Assembly (NCBI GenBank): GCA_026645635.1
Contig: JAPKMV010000040.1
Location: forward strand, 1-12,956
DNA: 12,956 nucleotides
Direction of reading: 5' to 3'
From: Caldilineaceae bacterium
Lineage (GTDB): Bacteria; Chloroflexota; Anaerolineae; Caldilineales; Caldilineaceae
Made by a program: the position numbers and the translations under genes. Under the pieces are notes generated by a model. That model was not told the origin of the DNA and did not search any database. It worked only from the letters and a program-made list of their open reading frames with translations. Every line of letters begins with the position of its first letter. The stretch's first letter is position 1. This document shows positions 6,307 to 12,956 of this stretch, one piece after another.

Positions 6307-8091
6307 TCAAATCCGCGCAAAGATGTCCCGGTACGCCTGCGACGAGGCCAGCAGTTCTTCATGGGTCCCCACCGCGGCGACGCGCCCCTTGCGCAACACG
6401 ACGATCTTGTCGGCCCAGCGGATCTGCGACAGGCGGTGGGTGATCAGGATCGTCGTGCGTCCGGCGGCTGCGTGCTCGATGGCGCGCTGGATCTGATCCT
6501 CCGTGGCGCTGTCGATGGCGCTGGTCGAGTCGTCCAGGATCAAGATCGCCGGGTTGGTGAGAAAGGCGCGTGCCAGGGCGATGCGCTGGCGCTGCCCACC
6601 GGAGAGCGTCACCCCCCGCTCGCCCACCACGGTGTCGTAGCCGTCGGGAAAGCTCATGATGAAGTCGTGGGCCTGGGCTGCTTTGGCCGCCGCGATGATC
6701 TGCTCGTGGGTTGCGTCCGGGTTGCCAAAGCCGATGTTTTCCGCCAGCGTGCGGCTGAAGAGAAAGATGTCCTGCTCGATGATGGAAATCTGCTGGCGCA
6801 GCGCGGCCAGGCTCCATTGGCGCACGTCCACGCCGTCCACCTGGACGCTGCCGTCGTTCACGTCGTAGATGCGGTTGATCAACTTGGCCACCGTGCTCTT
6901 GCCGGCACCGGTCTGGCCGACCAACGCCAGCGTCTGACCGGCAGCCAGGTCGAAGGATACATGCTCCAGCGCCGCCGCGCCGATTTCGTTCTCCTGCTCA
7001 CCTTCGCTGCCCAACGTGTAATGAAAGGAGACGTTGTCGAAGCGCACTGCGCCGCGCATCGGCCCCGTGTAGCCGGCGTCGTTTTGGTCCATGTCCGGCG
7101 CGTGGCGGATCAGGTCAAGGATGCGGCGTGCGCTGGACATGCCCGACGCGACCTGCGAGTAGGCGAAGAGTGAGGTGAAGACGGGAAAGTCGAACAGGGC
7201 GATCAGCCCCATGTAGGCGACCACATCGCCCACCGTGAGGATGCCCTGGCCGTAGAGATAGAGCGCCTGGGCAAAGGCCGTCGCCGTGGCGATGCCCAGC
7301 AGCAGCAGCGGCAGAAAGCGCGCCTCCACCCGGCCTTGCTGCACCTGGGCGTCGCGCACCGCCGATGCGTCCCGGGCGAAGCGCTCGATCTCGCGCTGCT
7401 CCTGCGCGGCGCCCTTGACCGTGGCGATGCCCTCGATGGCCGCAGTGAGATTGGCGTTCATCTGGCCGAACGTCGTGCGCACCGTCGTCGTCACCGGGCG
7501 CAGCGAGCGCAGATAGAAAACCATCGCCACCACATAGGTGAGCGCAAAGAGGATGGGGGTAATTGCCAGTGACGGGTGATAGCGCGGCGCCACGAAGATC
7601 GGCATGAGCAGAAAGATGCCCGACCCCATCACCAGGTTCAGCCCCGGCGCCATCATCAACGCCAGTTCGCGCACATCGTTGGTGGCCCGCGCCATGATCT
7701 CGCCGGTGGGGCGCAGGTCGTGAAACCCCATGCTCTTGCCCAGCAGCGAGCCGTAAAGTTCCTGGCGCGTATCCCGTTCCAGCCGCTGACCGAGCACTTC
7801 GCTGCCGAAGTTGCGCGCCAGTTGCAGCCCGGAGCGCACTGCCTGGCTGGCGACCATTGCGGCTGCCGCCCAGAAGAGCACAGTCAACGTCGGCGTCGGC
7901 CCGGTGATGGCGTCGAAAGCGATGCCGGTGAAGATGGGCAGTGCGGCGGCCAGCCCGGCGTTGCCCACGGCGCCCACGAAGATGATGAGCACGATCCACC
8001 AGTTGCGGCGGATGTGTGACAGGATCCAACGGGCTGGGCTGTGCGGGTCGGTGGTCCACGGTTGGGTTACAGTAAATTCACTTTTGGCCAT
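6307..8091 (-). CDS. Type IV (MsbA/MdlB-like) ABC exporter half-subunit with a degenerate ATP site
   Basis: This 594-residue half-transporter fuses a six-helix membrane domain (about 25-310) to an ATP-binding domain (about 340-594). Motifs in order are Walker [10 protein letters not shown] (392-400), Q-loop Gln440, signature LSGGQ (496-500), Walker B ILILDD (516-521) and the H-loop His552 in ITHRLS. The residue after the Walker B Asp is normally the catalytic Glu; here it is Asp521 (DDSTSAID). That substitution is typical of the degenerate site in heterodimeric exporters such as TM287/288 and BmrCD. The neighbouring genes visible here do not encode a partner, so the partner would have to be elsewhere, or the protein works as a slow homodimer. 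It starts 17 nt after the DUF2723 glycosyltransferase stop on the same strand and is likely co-transcribed, so a glycolipid or other envelope cargo is possible. The substrate cannot be read from sequence. Confidence 0.93.
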   Translation of the reverse strand: MAKSEFTVTQPWTTDPHSPARWILSHIRRNWWIVLIIFVGAVGNAGLAAALPIFTGIAFDAITGPTPTLTVLFWAAAAMVASQAVRSGLQLARNFGSEVLGQRLERDTRQELYGSLLGKSMGFHDLRPTGEIMARATNDVRELALMMAPGLNLVMGSGIFLLMPIFVAPRYHPSLAITPILFALTYVVAMVFYLRSLRPVTTTVRTTFGQMNANLTAAIEGIATVKGAAQEQREIERFARDASAVRDAQVQQGRVEARFLPLLLLGIATATAFAQALYLYGQGILTVGDVVAYMGLIALFDFPVFTSLFAYSQVASGMSSARRILDLIRHAPDMDQNDAGYTGPMRGAVRFDNVSFHYTLGSEGEQENEIGAAALEHVSFDLAAGQTLALVGQTGAGKSTVAKLINRIYDVNDGSVQVDGVDVRQWSLAALRQQISIIEQDIFLFSRTLAENIGFGNPDATHEQIIAAAKAAQAHDFIMSFPDGYDTVVGERGVTLSGGQRQRIALARAFLTNPAILILDDSTSAIDSATEDQIQRAIEHAAAGRTTILITHRLSQIRWADKIVVLRKGRVAAVGTHEELLASSQAYRDIFARI

Positions 8092-8108
8092 ACGATCATT
8101 CTGCCTGA

Positions 8109-10100
8109 CTATTGGGCAAGCGGCAATTCCAGCGGCGGCGCGAGCATGGTCTGATCCTCATCATAGAAGCCAAGCAACAGGGTCGCAGGTTGCGCCCCGG
8201 TTGGCAGCGCGACAGTGCGCCGGTCGATCAGTGTCTCGCCCGCTTGCCAGAGTGAGGTGGGATAGAACTCGCCGCCGGGTGGCCGGTCGTCCTGCCCAAG
8301 TTTCTCATCCGCCCCGTCGAAGATCTGCACTGTGGCGGTGTAGTCGGCGGCCAACGGCTCATCTACCTGCCAGTGCAGCGTGACATCGACCGTATCTGCG
8401 GCCGGCGCCCAGTCATAACCGAGGAGTCGCAGCGGGCCATAGGCAGCGTCCACGGCAACGGTTGGCGGCGCAGTGGAGGCCGCGCCCAGCACCTGCACCA
8501 GCGGCGGCGCAGCCTCGGCGAGGCCAAAGCGCACTTCCAACCCAGGCATCGGCTTGATCAGGTAGACCGGCTGGTCGCCGGCATCCAACGCACTCTGCAC
8601 CGTTGCACCGATGTCGCGGAAGCGTGCGTCCGGCGCGATCAGCGGGAAGATGCCGGTGAGGCCAGCGCCGCGGCCCTCGACTGTCTGCAAGTAGAAGAGC
8701 GGCACCAGGTCGTCGCGGTCGTTGCTCACCAGGATCGCGTCGGCCGGCGGCGGCGCGGCCAGAATCGCCTCCCAGCGGGCGCGGGCGGCGCTGCTTTGCG
8801 CCTGCACCTGCTGCACCAACGGCGTGTAGCGCCCCCAGAACTGGAGCGGCGCCCAATAGAGCAGCACCAGCAGCACGAGCGACCACTGTTCGACGCGGGA
8901 GGGCGGCGCGGCGGCGTCCTTTGCCGTGAAGCGAAACGCCATCCCGATGCCCGCGCCGGCAAAGGCGATCCAAACACAGGCCATCAGATAGGCAGGCAGG
9001 TAGTAAACGAAGATGTCGCCGATGGCGTAGAACAAGTTGAAAATCTGCTGCGTGAGCGCATAGACCAGGGTCAGCGCCAGCACCGGCCACTGGCGCACCC
9101 GAATCAGCACGAAGAGGCCAGTGGCCATCAACAGCAGACCCGGCCACTCGAAATGACGCAGCCAGAGGAGGAGCGCAGTCGGCGCAGCAGCCACGGCGCC
9201 GTTCAGGTCGTTGAAGCCGACGGAGATGGCGCGGCCGGTGACGTAATTGAAAAAGGCTGGCCATGTGCCATCGTAGAGCGAGAGCACGCCATCGCCCAGC
9301 CGCTGGTGCAGCCACGGGGAGGCATCCGGCCCGGCGCGCAGCGGAATGTAGAGATAGAGCAGCAGCGGCAGGGTCAGCGCAAGCAGGCTCCACGGCCAGG
9401 CGCGCACAGGCCGCCACCAGGTGCGGTCTGCCAACCAGAGGTAGAGCAGCAGCGCGGGCAGCAGCAGCAGTGTGGTCGCGTGGTGCGTCAGCGCCAGCCC
9501 GATCAGCAGCGCCAGCGTGATCTGGCGGCGGGAGCGGCGGCGATCAGCAGCGTGCGTTACGGTGGCCGCGTTGGCGGCTTGAGATTGGAGATTGGAGATT
9601 GGGCGCTGCGCGACCAGAGATTGTGCGGCGAGGAGGATCGCCACGATGAAAAGCAGGTGCAGGGTGTAGATCTCGGCTTGCACGCTTTGGGTGCGCAGGG
9701 TTGGGTTGACGACCAACAGCGCCACGCCCAGCCCGGCGGCCAGGCGGCGCACGACCACGCGCGCCGGCGGCAGCCAACCCACCAGCAGCAGATAGAAGAG
9801 GGCGGCCGCGGCGCCGGCAAAGAGCGCGCTCAGCGCGTTGAGCGAAAGCGCCGGCGACACGCCGAGCAGCGCCCAGAGCCGCTGCCATAGCCCGCCCAGC
9901 AGGAGATAGAGGGGATAGCCGGTGGGATGGGCCAGCCCCCACCGCCAGGCGGCGAACTGGAATTCGCCCGCGTCGCCGGCCAGCAGGTCGGGGGCGACAT
10001 CGCGCAGATAGAGACCGGCCACCAATGCCAGCACGACAAGCGCAATCTGCCGATCCGTTTGTGTCACTTTTTCGCCAGTCAATGGCACCCGCTCATCCAT
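8109..10100 (-). CDS. DUF2723 / GT117-like membrane glycosyltransferase (protein O-mannosyltransferase type)
   Basis: This is a 663-residue multi-spanning membrane protein with roughly 10-12 hydrophobic helices up to about residue 430. The first extracytoplasmic loop has the DUF2723 signature: Asp43 and Glu46 in AGDAGEFQ, then AHPTGYPLY at 57-65. Acidic residues in this loop are catalytic in GT-C enzymes that use polyprenyl-phosphate sugars. A soluble C-terminal part (about 440-663) ends in a beta-sandwich-like segment ([18 protein letters not shown] and following) often appended to such enzymes. Residues about 165-192 form an odd loop with PISNLQSQ, encoded by a DNA heptamer repeat, and the basic stretch DRRRSRR. 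The ATG at 10100 lacks a strong ribosome site. The ABC exporter follows after 17 nt. The divergent DPM1-like enzyme could make its lipid-linked donor. The acceptor (protein or lipid) is unknown. Confidence 0.85.
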   Translation of the reverse strand: MDERVPLTGEKVTQTDRQIALVVLALVAGLYLRDVAPDLLAGDAGEFQFAAWRWGLAHPTGYPLYLLLGGLWQRLWALLGVSPALSLNALSALFAGAAAALFYLLLVGWLPPARVVVRRLAAGLGVALLVVNPTLRTQSVQAEIYTLHLLFIVAILLAAQSLVAQRPISNLQSQAANAATVTHAADRRRSRRQITLALLIGLALTHHATTLLLLPALLLYLWLADRTWWRPVRAWPWSLLALTLPLLLYLYIPLRAGPDASPWLHQRLGDGVLSLYDGTWPAFFNYVTGRAISVGFNDLNGAVAAAPTALLLWLRHFEWPGLLLMATGLFVLIRVRQWPVLALTLVYALTQQIFNLFYAIGDIFVYYLPAYLMACVWIAFAGAGIGMAFRFTAKDAAAPPSRVEQWSLVLLVLLYWAPLQFWGRYTPLVQQVQAQSSAARARWEAILAAPPPADAILVSNDRDDLVPLFYLQTVEGRGAGLTGIFPLIAPDARFRDIGATVQSALDAGDQPVYLIKPMPGLEVRFGLAEAAPPLVQVLGAASTAPPTVAVDAAYGPLRLLGYDWAPAADTVDVTLHWQVDEPLAADYTATVQIFDGADEKLGQDDRPPGGEFYPTSLWQAGETLIDRRTVALPTGAQPATLLLGFYDEDQTMLAPPLELPLAQ
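9581..9601 (+). repeat. GAGATTG x3 heptamer repeat inside the glycosyltransferase gene
   Basis: Three exact copies of GAGATTG stand in tandem on the plus strand, antisense to the gene. In the coding frame they give residues 167-173 (PISNLQS), in the loop between membrane helices. The unit length of 7 equals that of the GTGTTGC repeats elsewhere in the window, but the sequence is different. Confidence 0.8.
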
Positions 10101-10147
10101 ATTTCACGACACGACGCCGCGCCGAACCGCCAATTTCCGGCCATAAT

Positions 10148-10176
10148 TTGACCACAGCCGACGATTACTCGATAAT
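10148..10176 (+). promoter_or_regulatory. Sigma-70-type promoter of the polyprenyl-phosphate mannose synthase gene
   Basis: TTGACC (10148-10153) and GATAAT (10171-10176) are separated by exactly 17 bp; each matches the consensus at 5 of 6 positions. Transcription should begin near 10183, about 28 nt before the ATG at 10211. An alternative ATG at 10190 would then have almost no leader, which supports the later start. Confidence 0.65.
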
Positions 10177-10210
10177 CTGTTGACTTGCGATGCGCGAGAG
10201 GAAATGTAGG

Positions 10211-10978
10211 ATGACAGCTTTCTGGCAGGGCCAGGCTTTGATGATCGTGCCAACCTACAACGAGCGGGAGAACTTGCCAGCGCTGGTGGGGCGGCTGCGC
10301 GCGCTGCCGGGCGATGTTCACGTGTTGATCGTGGACGACAACTCACCCGATGGCACCGGGCTGATGGCCGACGCCATCGCCGCGTGCGACCCGGGTGTGA
10401 CGGTGCTGCACCGCGGCGGCAAACTGGGGCTGGGCACGGCCTATCGCGCCGGTTTTCAGTATGGCCTCAGCCAGGGCTACCAGTTTCTCTGCACGATGGA
10501 CGCCGATTTCAGCCACAGCCCGGAGAGTGTGCCGGCGCTGCTCGACAAGGCGGCCAGCGGCTACGACCTGGTCATCGGCAGCCGCTATGTCGCCGGTGGA
10601 AAGGTCGTCGGCTCGCCGCCCCTGCGCAAGCTGATCAGCTACGTCGCCAACTGGCTGGCGCATCTCTTCCTCGGTGTGACGACCCACGACTGCACCGCGG
10701 GGTTTCGCTGCTATCGCCGCCGGGTGCTCGAAACCATCGACCTCGACGCCATTTTCAGCAGCGGCTACAGCTTCCTCATCGAGATGGCCTTTCTCTGCCA
10801 GCGTGCGGGGTTTCGCATCGGCGAAGTGCCCATCACCTTTGTCAACCGCACCCAAGGCGCCAGCAAAATCAGCCGCAGTGAAATCTACAAGGCCTTCTAC
10901 ACGATGTTGCGGCTGCGCACCCGTGCGCTGCCCTGGGAACGCATGGTCGCCTTCTATCGGCGTCACAGCACAACTTGA
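10211..10978 (+). CDS. DPM1-type polyprenyl-phosphate mannosyltransferase (GT2)
   Basis: The start at ATG 10211 is chosen because GAGAGG lies 9 nt upstream and the promoter start is near 10183; an in-frame ATG at 10190 lacks a ribosome site. The 255-residue protein is a GT-A fold inverting transferase that moves mannose (or another hexose) from a nucleotide sugar to dolichol- or undecaprenyl-phosphate at the cytoplasmic membrane face. Motifs are VPTYNEREN (13-21), VDDNSPDGT (41-49), the metal-binding DAD in [10 protein letters not shown] (97-99), IGSRYVAGG (122-130), and the family-typical TQGASKIS (214-221). It is soluble, with no C-terminal membrane helices, like DPM1 of the DPM1-3 complex. 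Divergent to it is the DUF2723 glycosyltransferase, a plausible user of its product. The sugar identity (mannose or glucose) is inferred from family resemblance. Confidence 0.92.
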   Translation: MTAFWQGQALMIVPTYNERENLPALVGRLRALPGDVHVLIVDDNSPDGTGLMADAIAACDPGVTVLHRGGKLGLGTAYRAGFQYGLSQGYQFLCTMDADFSHSPESVPALLDKAASGYDLVIGSRYVAGGKVVGSPPLRKLISYVANWLAHLFLGVTTHDCTAGFRCYRRRVLETIDLDAIFSSGYSFLIEMAFLCQRAGFRIGEVPITFVNRTQGASKISRSEIYKAFYTMLRLRTRALPWERMVAFYRRHSTT

Positions 10979-10989
10979 GGCAACGACGG

Positions 10990-11126
10990 CGTGTTGCGTG
11001 TTGCGTGTTGCGTGTTGCGTGTTGCGTGTTGCGTGTTACGTGTTACGTGGCACAACACGCAGCACGCAGCACACAACACGCAGCACCATTCGGTTATGTA
11101 GTCCTGCCAGTGCCAGAAATGTGCAG
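10990..11126 (-). repeat. Hairpin/heptamer dispersed element, copy B
   Basis: Read on the minus strand, the 47-bp leader (11126-11080) begins at the base next to the sulfurtransferase stop codon and contains CTGGCACT and CTACAT. Degenerate GTGTTGC/GTGCTGC heptamers follow, then GCCACGTAACA, then a clean inverted tract. On the plus strand that tract is six GTGTTGC units (10991-11032) and two GTGTTAC units (11033-11046). The two arms can fold into a long imperfect hairpin. It occupies the whole gap between the convergent mannosyltransferase and sulfurtransferase genes; there is no U-tract and no real ORF. Confidence 0.8.
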
Positions 11127-11981
11127 TTACGCGCCTGTGGCAATGGGCCGCGCCGGGTCGGCGCTCCACTCACTCCACGAACCCACATAGAGCCGGGGCA
11201 GCGGCAGACCGGCGTGCGCCCGCGCCAGCACGTGATGCGCCGCGCTCACACCTGAACCACAGTAGACGACTTCTTCGCATGAGCCGTTATCGGCGGAACG
11301 CTCCGTCCAGCGCGTCCGTAACGCTGCCGGCGGCAGAAAATGGCCATCGGCAGTCAAGTTGTCGGCGTAGGGTGCGGAGACCGCACCGGGAATGTGCCCG
11401 GCGCGTGGGTCGATGGTCTCGTTTTCGCCGCGGAAGCGTTCGGCGCTGCGCGCGTCGAAAAGGCGCAGCGTGGGATCGTGCAGCCGCGCCGCAACCTCGT
11501 CGGTGTCGATAGTCAGCCCCGGCTGAAGCGCGGCGACGAAGTTTCGCGGCGTCCGCGTTTCCACACCGGAGCGGGTGGGGCGGCCCTCGGCCAGCCAGGC
11601 GCGCCAGTCGCCGTCGAGCACGGCCACGGCGTTGTGGCCCAGCCAGCGCAGCATCCACCAGAGGCGGCCGGCGACCATGGCGCCGGCGTCATCGTAGACG
11701 ACGACCTGCACGCTGTCGTCGATGCCCCACCGCGCCAAGGTCGCGGCGAAAGTCTCCGGCGTGGGCAGTGGGTGGCGTCCGGTCTGGCCGGGGATGCGTG
11801 GGGACGACAGGTCCTCGTCCAGGTGGGCATAGATAGCGCCCGGAATGTGGGCCGCCAGATAGTCCGTGCGTCCTTTCGCCGGGTCGAGCAGGGCGAAGCG
11901 GCAATCGACCACTGCCCAGTTCGGGTCGTCCAGGTGTGCGGCCAGGATGTCGGTCGTGATCAGCGTGGTGTAGGATGGCAT
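11127..11981 (-). CDS. Two-domain rhodanese-type sulfurtransferase (thiosulfate / 3-mercaptopyruvate)
   Basis: ATG 11981 (284 residues) is chosen; AAGG and AGAGG lie just upstream. An ATG at 12047 would overlap the preceding gene and add a residue stretch unlike the family. The N-terminal rhodanese domain (about 5-130) has VVDCRFALLDPAKGR and HIPGAIYAHLDEDL but an inactive loop lacking the catalytic Cys (YDDAGAMVAGRLWW). The C-terminal domain (about 155-280) has LFDARSAERFRG, GHIPGAV and the active-site loop CGSGVSA with catalytic Cys241. The Cys-Gly-x-Gly loop is closer to 3-mercaptopyruvate sulfurtransferase than to thiosulfate sulfurtransferase, where Arg follows Cys. It transfers sulfane sulfur to cyanide, thiols or proteins in the cytoplasm. 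It starts 31 nt after the S9 peptidase stop, probably the same operon. The substrate preference is not certain. Confidence 0.93.
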   Translation of the reverse strand: MPSYTTLITTDILAAHLDDPNWAVVDCRFALLDPAKGRTDYLAAHIPGAIYAHLDEDLSSPRIPGQTGRHPLPTPETFAATLARWGIDDSVQVVVYDDAGAMVAGRLWWMLRWLGHNAVAVLDGDWRAWLAEGRPTRSGVETRTPRNFVAALQPGLTIDTDEVAARLHDPTLRLFDARSAERFRGENETIDPRAGHIPGAVSAPYADNLTADGHFLPPAALRTRWTERSADNGSCEEVVYCGSGVSAAHHVLARAHAGLPLPRLYVGSWSEWSADPARPIATGA

Positions 11982-12012
11982 GATCCTTGGCGCCTCTTTG
12001 TGCTTGCGTGGT

Positions 12013-12956
12013 TTATGGCCGCAGGTGTGCGGCGAAGAAATCCACAATGCGATTGTAGCAATCCACCTTGTTGGGGAATTTGATCACATCGTGGCCTTCG
12101 TCGGCGTAGACGACATAATCCACCGTTTTCCCCTGTGCCTGCAACTGTTCCACCACATCGCGCGATTCGCGTTCGACGACGCGCGGGTCGTTGGCGCCCT
12201 GCATCACCAAGAGCGGGCAGGCCAGGTTGGCAAGATGGGTGCTTGGCGACCGTTCGACCAGGAAGTCGTGGTCTCGTTCGGGATGCCCCAGGGCGATGTA
12301 GAAATAGGTCTTCCAGGTCTCCGGCAGCCGATCGATAAAGGTGAAGAGGTTGTAGGGACCGAACATGTCCACCGCTGCCCGCCAGAGTTCGGGGTGGCGG
12401 CCGGCCAGGGTCAAGGTCATGTAGCCGCCGTAGGAGCGGCCCATCACGCCGACGCGGGCCATGTCGAGGCGTGCGTCCTGACGGAGCAGCTCGAAGGCCG
12501 CCACGTGATCCAACCGATCCTGCCCACCCCAATCCCGATCCACCTGTTTCATGTAGCGGATACCGTAGCCTTCACTGCCGCGCACATTGGGCGTCCAGAC
12601 GGCAAAACCACGCAGGGTGAAGAACTGGATCAGCGGCATGGAGAACCAGGTGAAGTCGGGGCGCTCCTGGCTCTGTGGCCCGCCGTGGATATAGAAGATA
12701 ACCGGGCGCGGGCCGCTGAAGCCCAGTTCAGGCGCGGGCAGATAGAGCCGCGCCGAGATGCGCAGACCGTCGTGGCTGGTGTAGGCGTATTCCTCGCCAG
12801 GGGAGAGATAGCCCGGCGGAATGCCCAGCACGCGCTCGTTGGTCTGGCGCTCCACGCGACCGTCGGGCAAAAGCAGATAGAGTTGGGAGGGTGTTGTAGC
12901 AGTGGAGAAGGCGAGGGCGTAGCGCCCCGTCGCCGCCTCGCAGTCGATCGACTCGA
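12013..12956 (-). CDS. S9 family (prolyl oligopeptidase-type) peptidase, N-terminus outside window
   Basis: The frame stays open to the right edge, so the TTG at 12870 is not taken as the start; the in-frame residues before it (RYALAFSTATTPSQLYLLL) look like a blade of the N-terminal beta-propeller. The visible part is mostly the alpha/beta-hydrolase domain. The oxyanion region is IHGGPQSQ, and TPNVRGSEGYG is typical of S9C/acylaminoacyl peptidases. The nucleophile Ser lies in GRSYGGYM (codon 12433-12435), Asp in GANDPRVV (codon 12187-12189) and His in DEGHD (codon 12091-12093), so the triad is complete. Such enzymes cleave short peptides, at proline or N-acylated residues. No statement about export is possible without the N-terminus. 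The sulfurtransferase gene follows after 31 nt. Confidence 0.93.
   Translation of the reverse strand, partial: ESIDCEAATGRYALAFSTATTPSQLYLLLPDGRVERQTNERVLGIPPGYLSPGEEYAYTSHDGLRISARLYLPAPELGFSGPRPVIFYIHGGPQSQERPDFTWFSMPLIQFFTLRGFAVWTPNVRGSEGYGIRYMKQVDRDWGGQDRLDHVAAFELLRQDARLDMARVGVMGRSYGGYMTLTLAGRHPELWRAAVDMFGPYNLFTFIDRLPETWKTYFYIALGHPERDHDFLVERSPSTHLANLACPLLVMQGANDPRVVERESRDVVEQLQAQGKTVDYVVYADEGHDVIKFPNKVDCYNRIVDFFAAHLRP

Noticed and set aside
8373..9890. 505-residue plus-strand ORF rich in Arg, Gln and Gly
   Set aside because: It is antisense to the DUF2723 glycosyltransferase, whose frame shows clear motifs and membrane helices.
10991..11046. Possible CRISPR array
   Set aside because: The units are contiguous 7-mers with no spacers, and no cas gene is present.
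10963..11190. Short ORFs on both strands rich in Cys-Cys-Val-Leu/Arg repeats
   Set aside because: They are translations of the GTGTTGC heptamer tract in several frames, with no ribosome site; the DNA repeat explains them.
12868..12870. TTG as start of the S9 peptidase
   Set aside because: The frame continues upstream to the window edge with propeller-like sequence, so the gene is truncated by the window.

Overview
The window is a 12,956-bp piece of a GC-rich bacterial chromosome. The gene types (TPR-CHAT protease, subtilases, a DUF2723 glycosyltransferase with a C-terminal beta-sandwich), the high GC and the short heptanucleotide repeats between genes suggest a Chloroflexota lineage such as Caldilineae or Anaerolineae. 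That placement is inference from gene style; there is no rRNA or other marker here. Nine protein genes are supported. Two run off the window edges: a subtilase at the left (C-terminus missing) and an S9 peptidase at the right (N-terminus missing).

Left block (1-5413, all minus strand). In transcription order these are an ECF sigma factor, a zinc-binding anti-sigma factor with no membrane segment, a 948-residue TPR-CHAT caspase-like protease whose start codon overlaps the anti-sigma stop, and a secreted S8 subtilase with its own candidate promoter. This is the most interesting part of the window. A sigma/anti-sigma pair is coupled to a caspase-like protease and followed by a secreted protease. 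It resembles the sigma/inhibitor/TPR-CHAT arrangement of type III-E CRISPR (Craspase), but no CRISPR array or Cas7-11 is present. The subtilase carries a striking Asp-rich insert between two cysteines. A hairpin-forming repeat sits between the sigma and anti-sigma genes.

Middle block. Divergent from the sigma gene is a small secreted protein made of about 19-20-residue coils, probably a beta-helix (5649-6218). It ends at a strong bidirectional terminator. On the minus strand follow an ABC exporter half-subunit with Asp in place of the catalytic Glu, and upstream of it in the same operon a DUF2723/GT117-type membrane glycosyltransferase. Divergent from that operon, behind a good sigma-70-like promoter, is a DPM1-type polyprenyl-phosphate mannose synthase. 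It plausibly supplies the lipid-linked sugar for the membrane glycosyltransferase.

Right block. A second copy of the hairpin/heptamer element (about 10990-11126) fills the gap between the convergent mannosyltransferase and a rhodanese-type sulfurtransferase. The sulfurtransferase is preceded, in the same operon, by the S9 prolyl-oligopeptidase-type peptidase at the window edge.

No tRNA, rRNA, CRISPR array, transposase or phage gene was seen. Every gap longer than 200 bases is described below; none exceeds 300.
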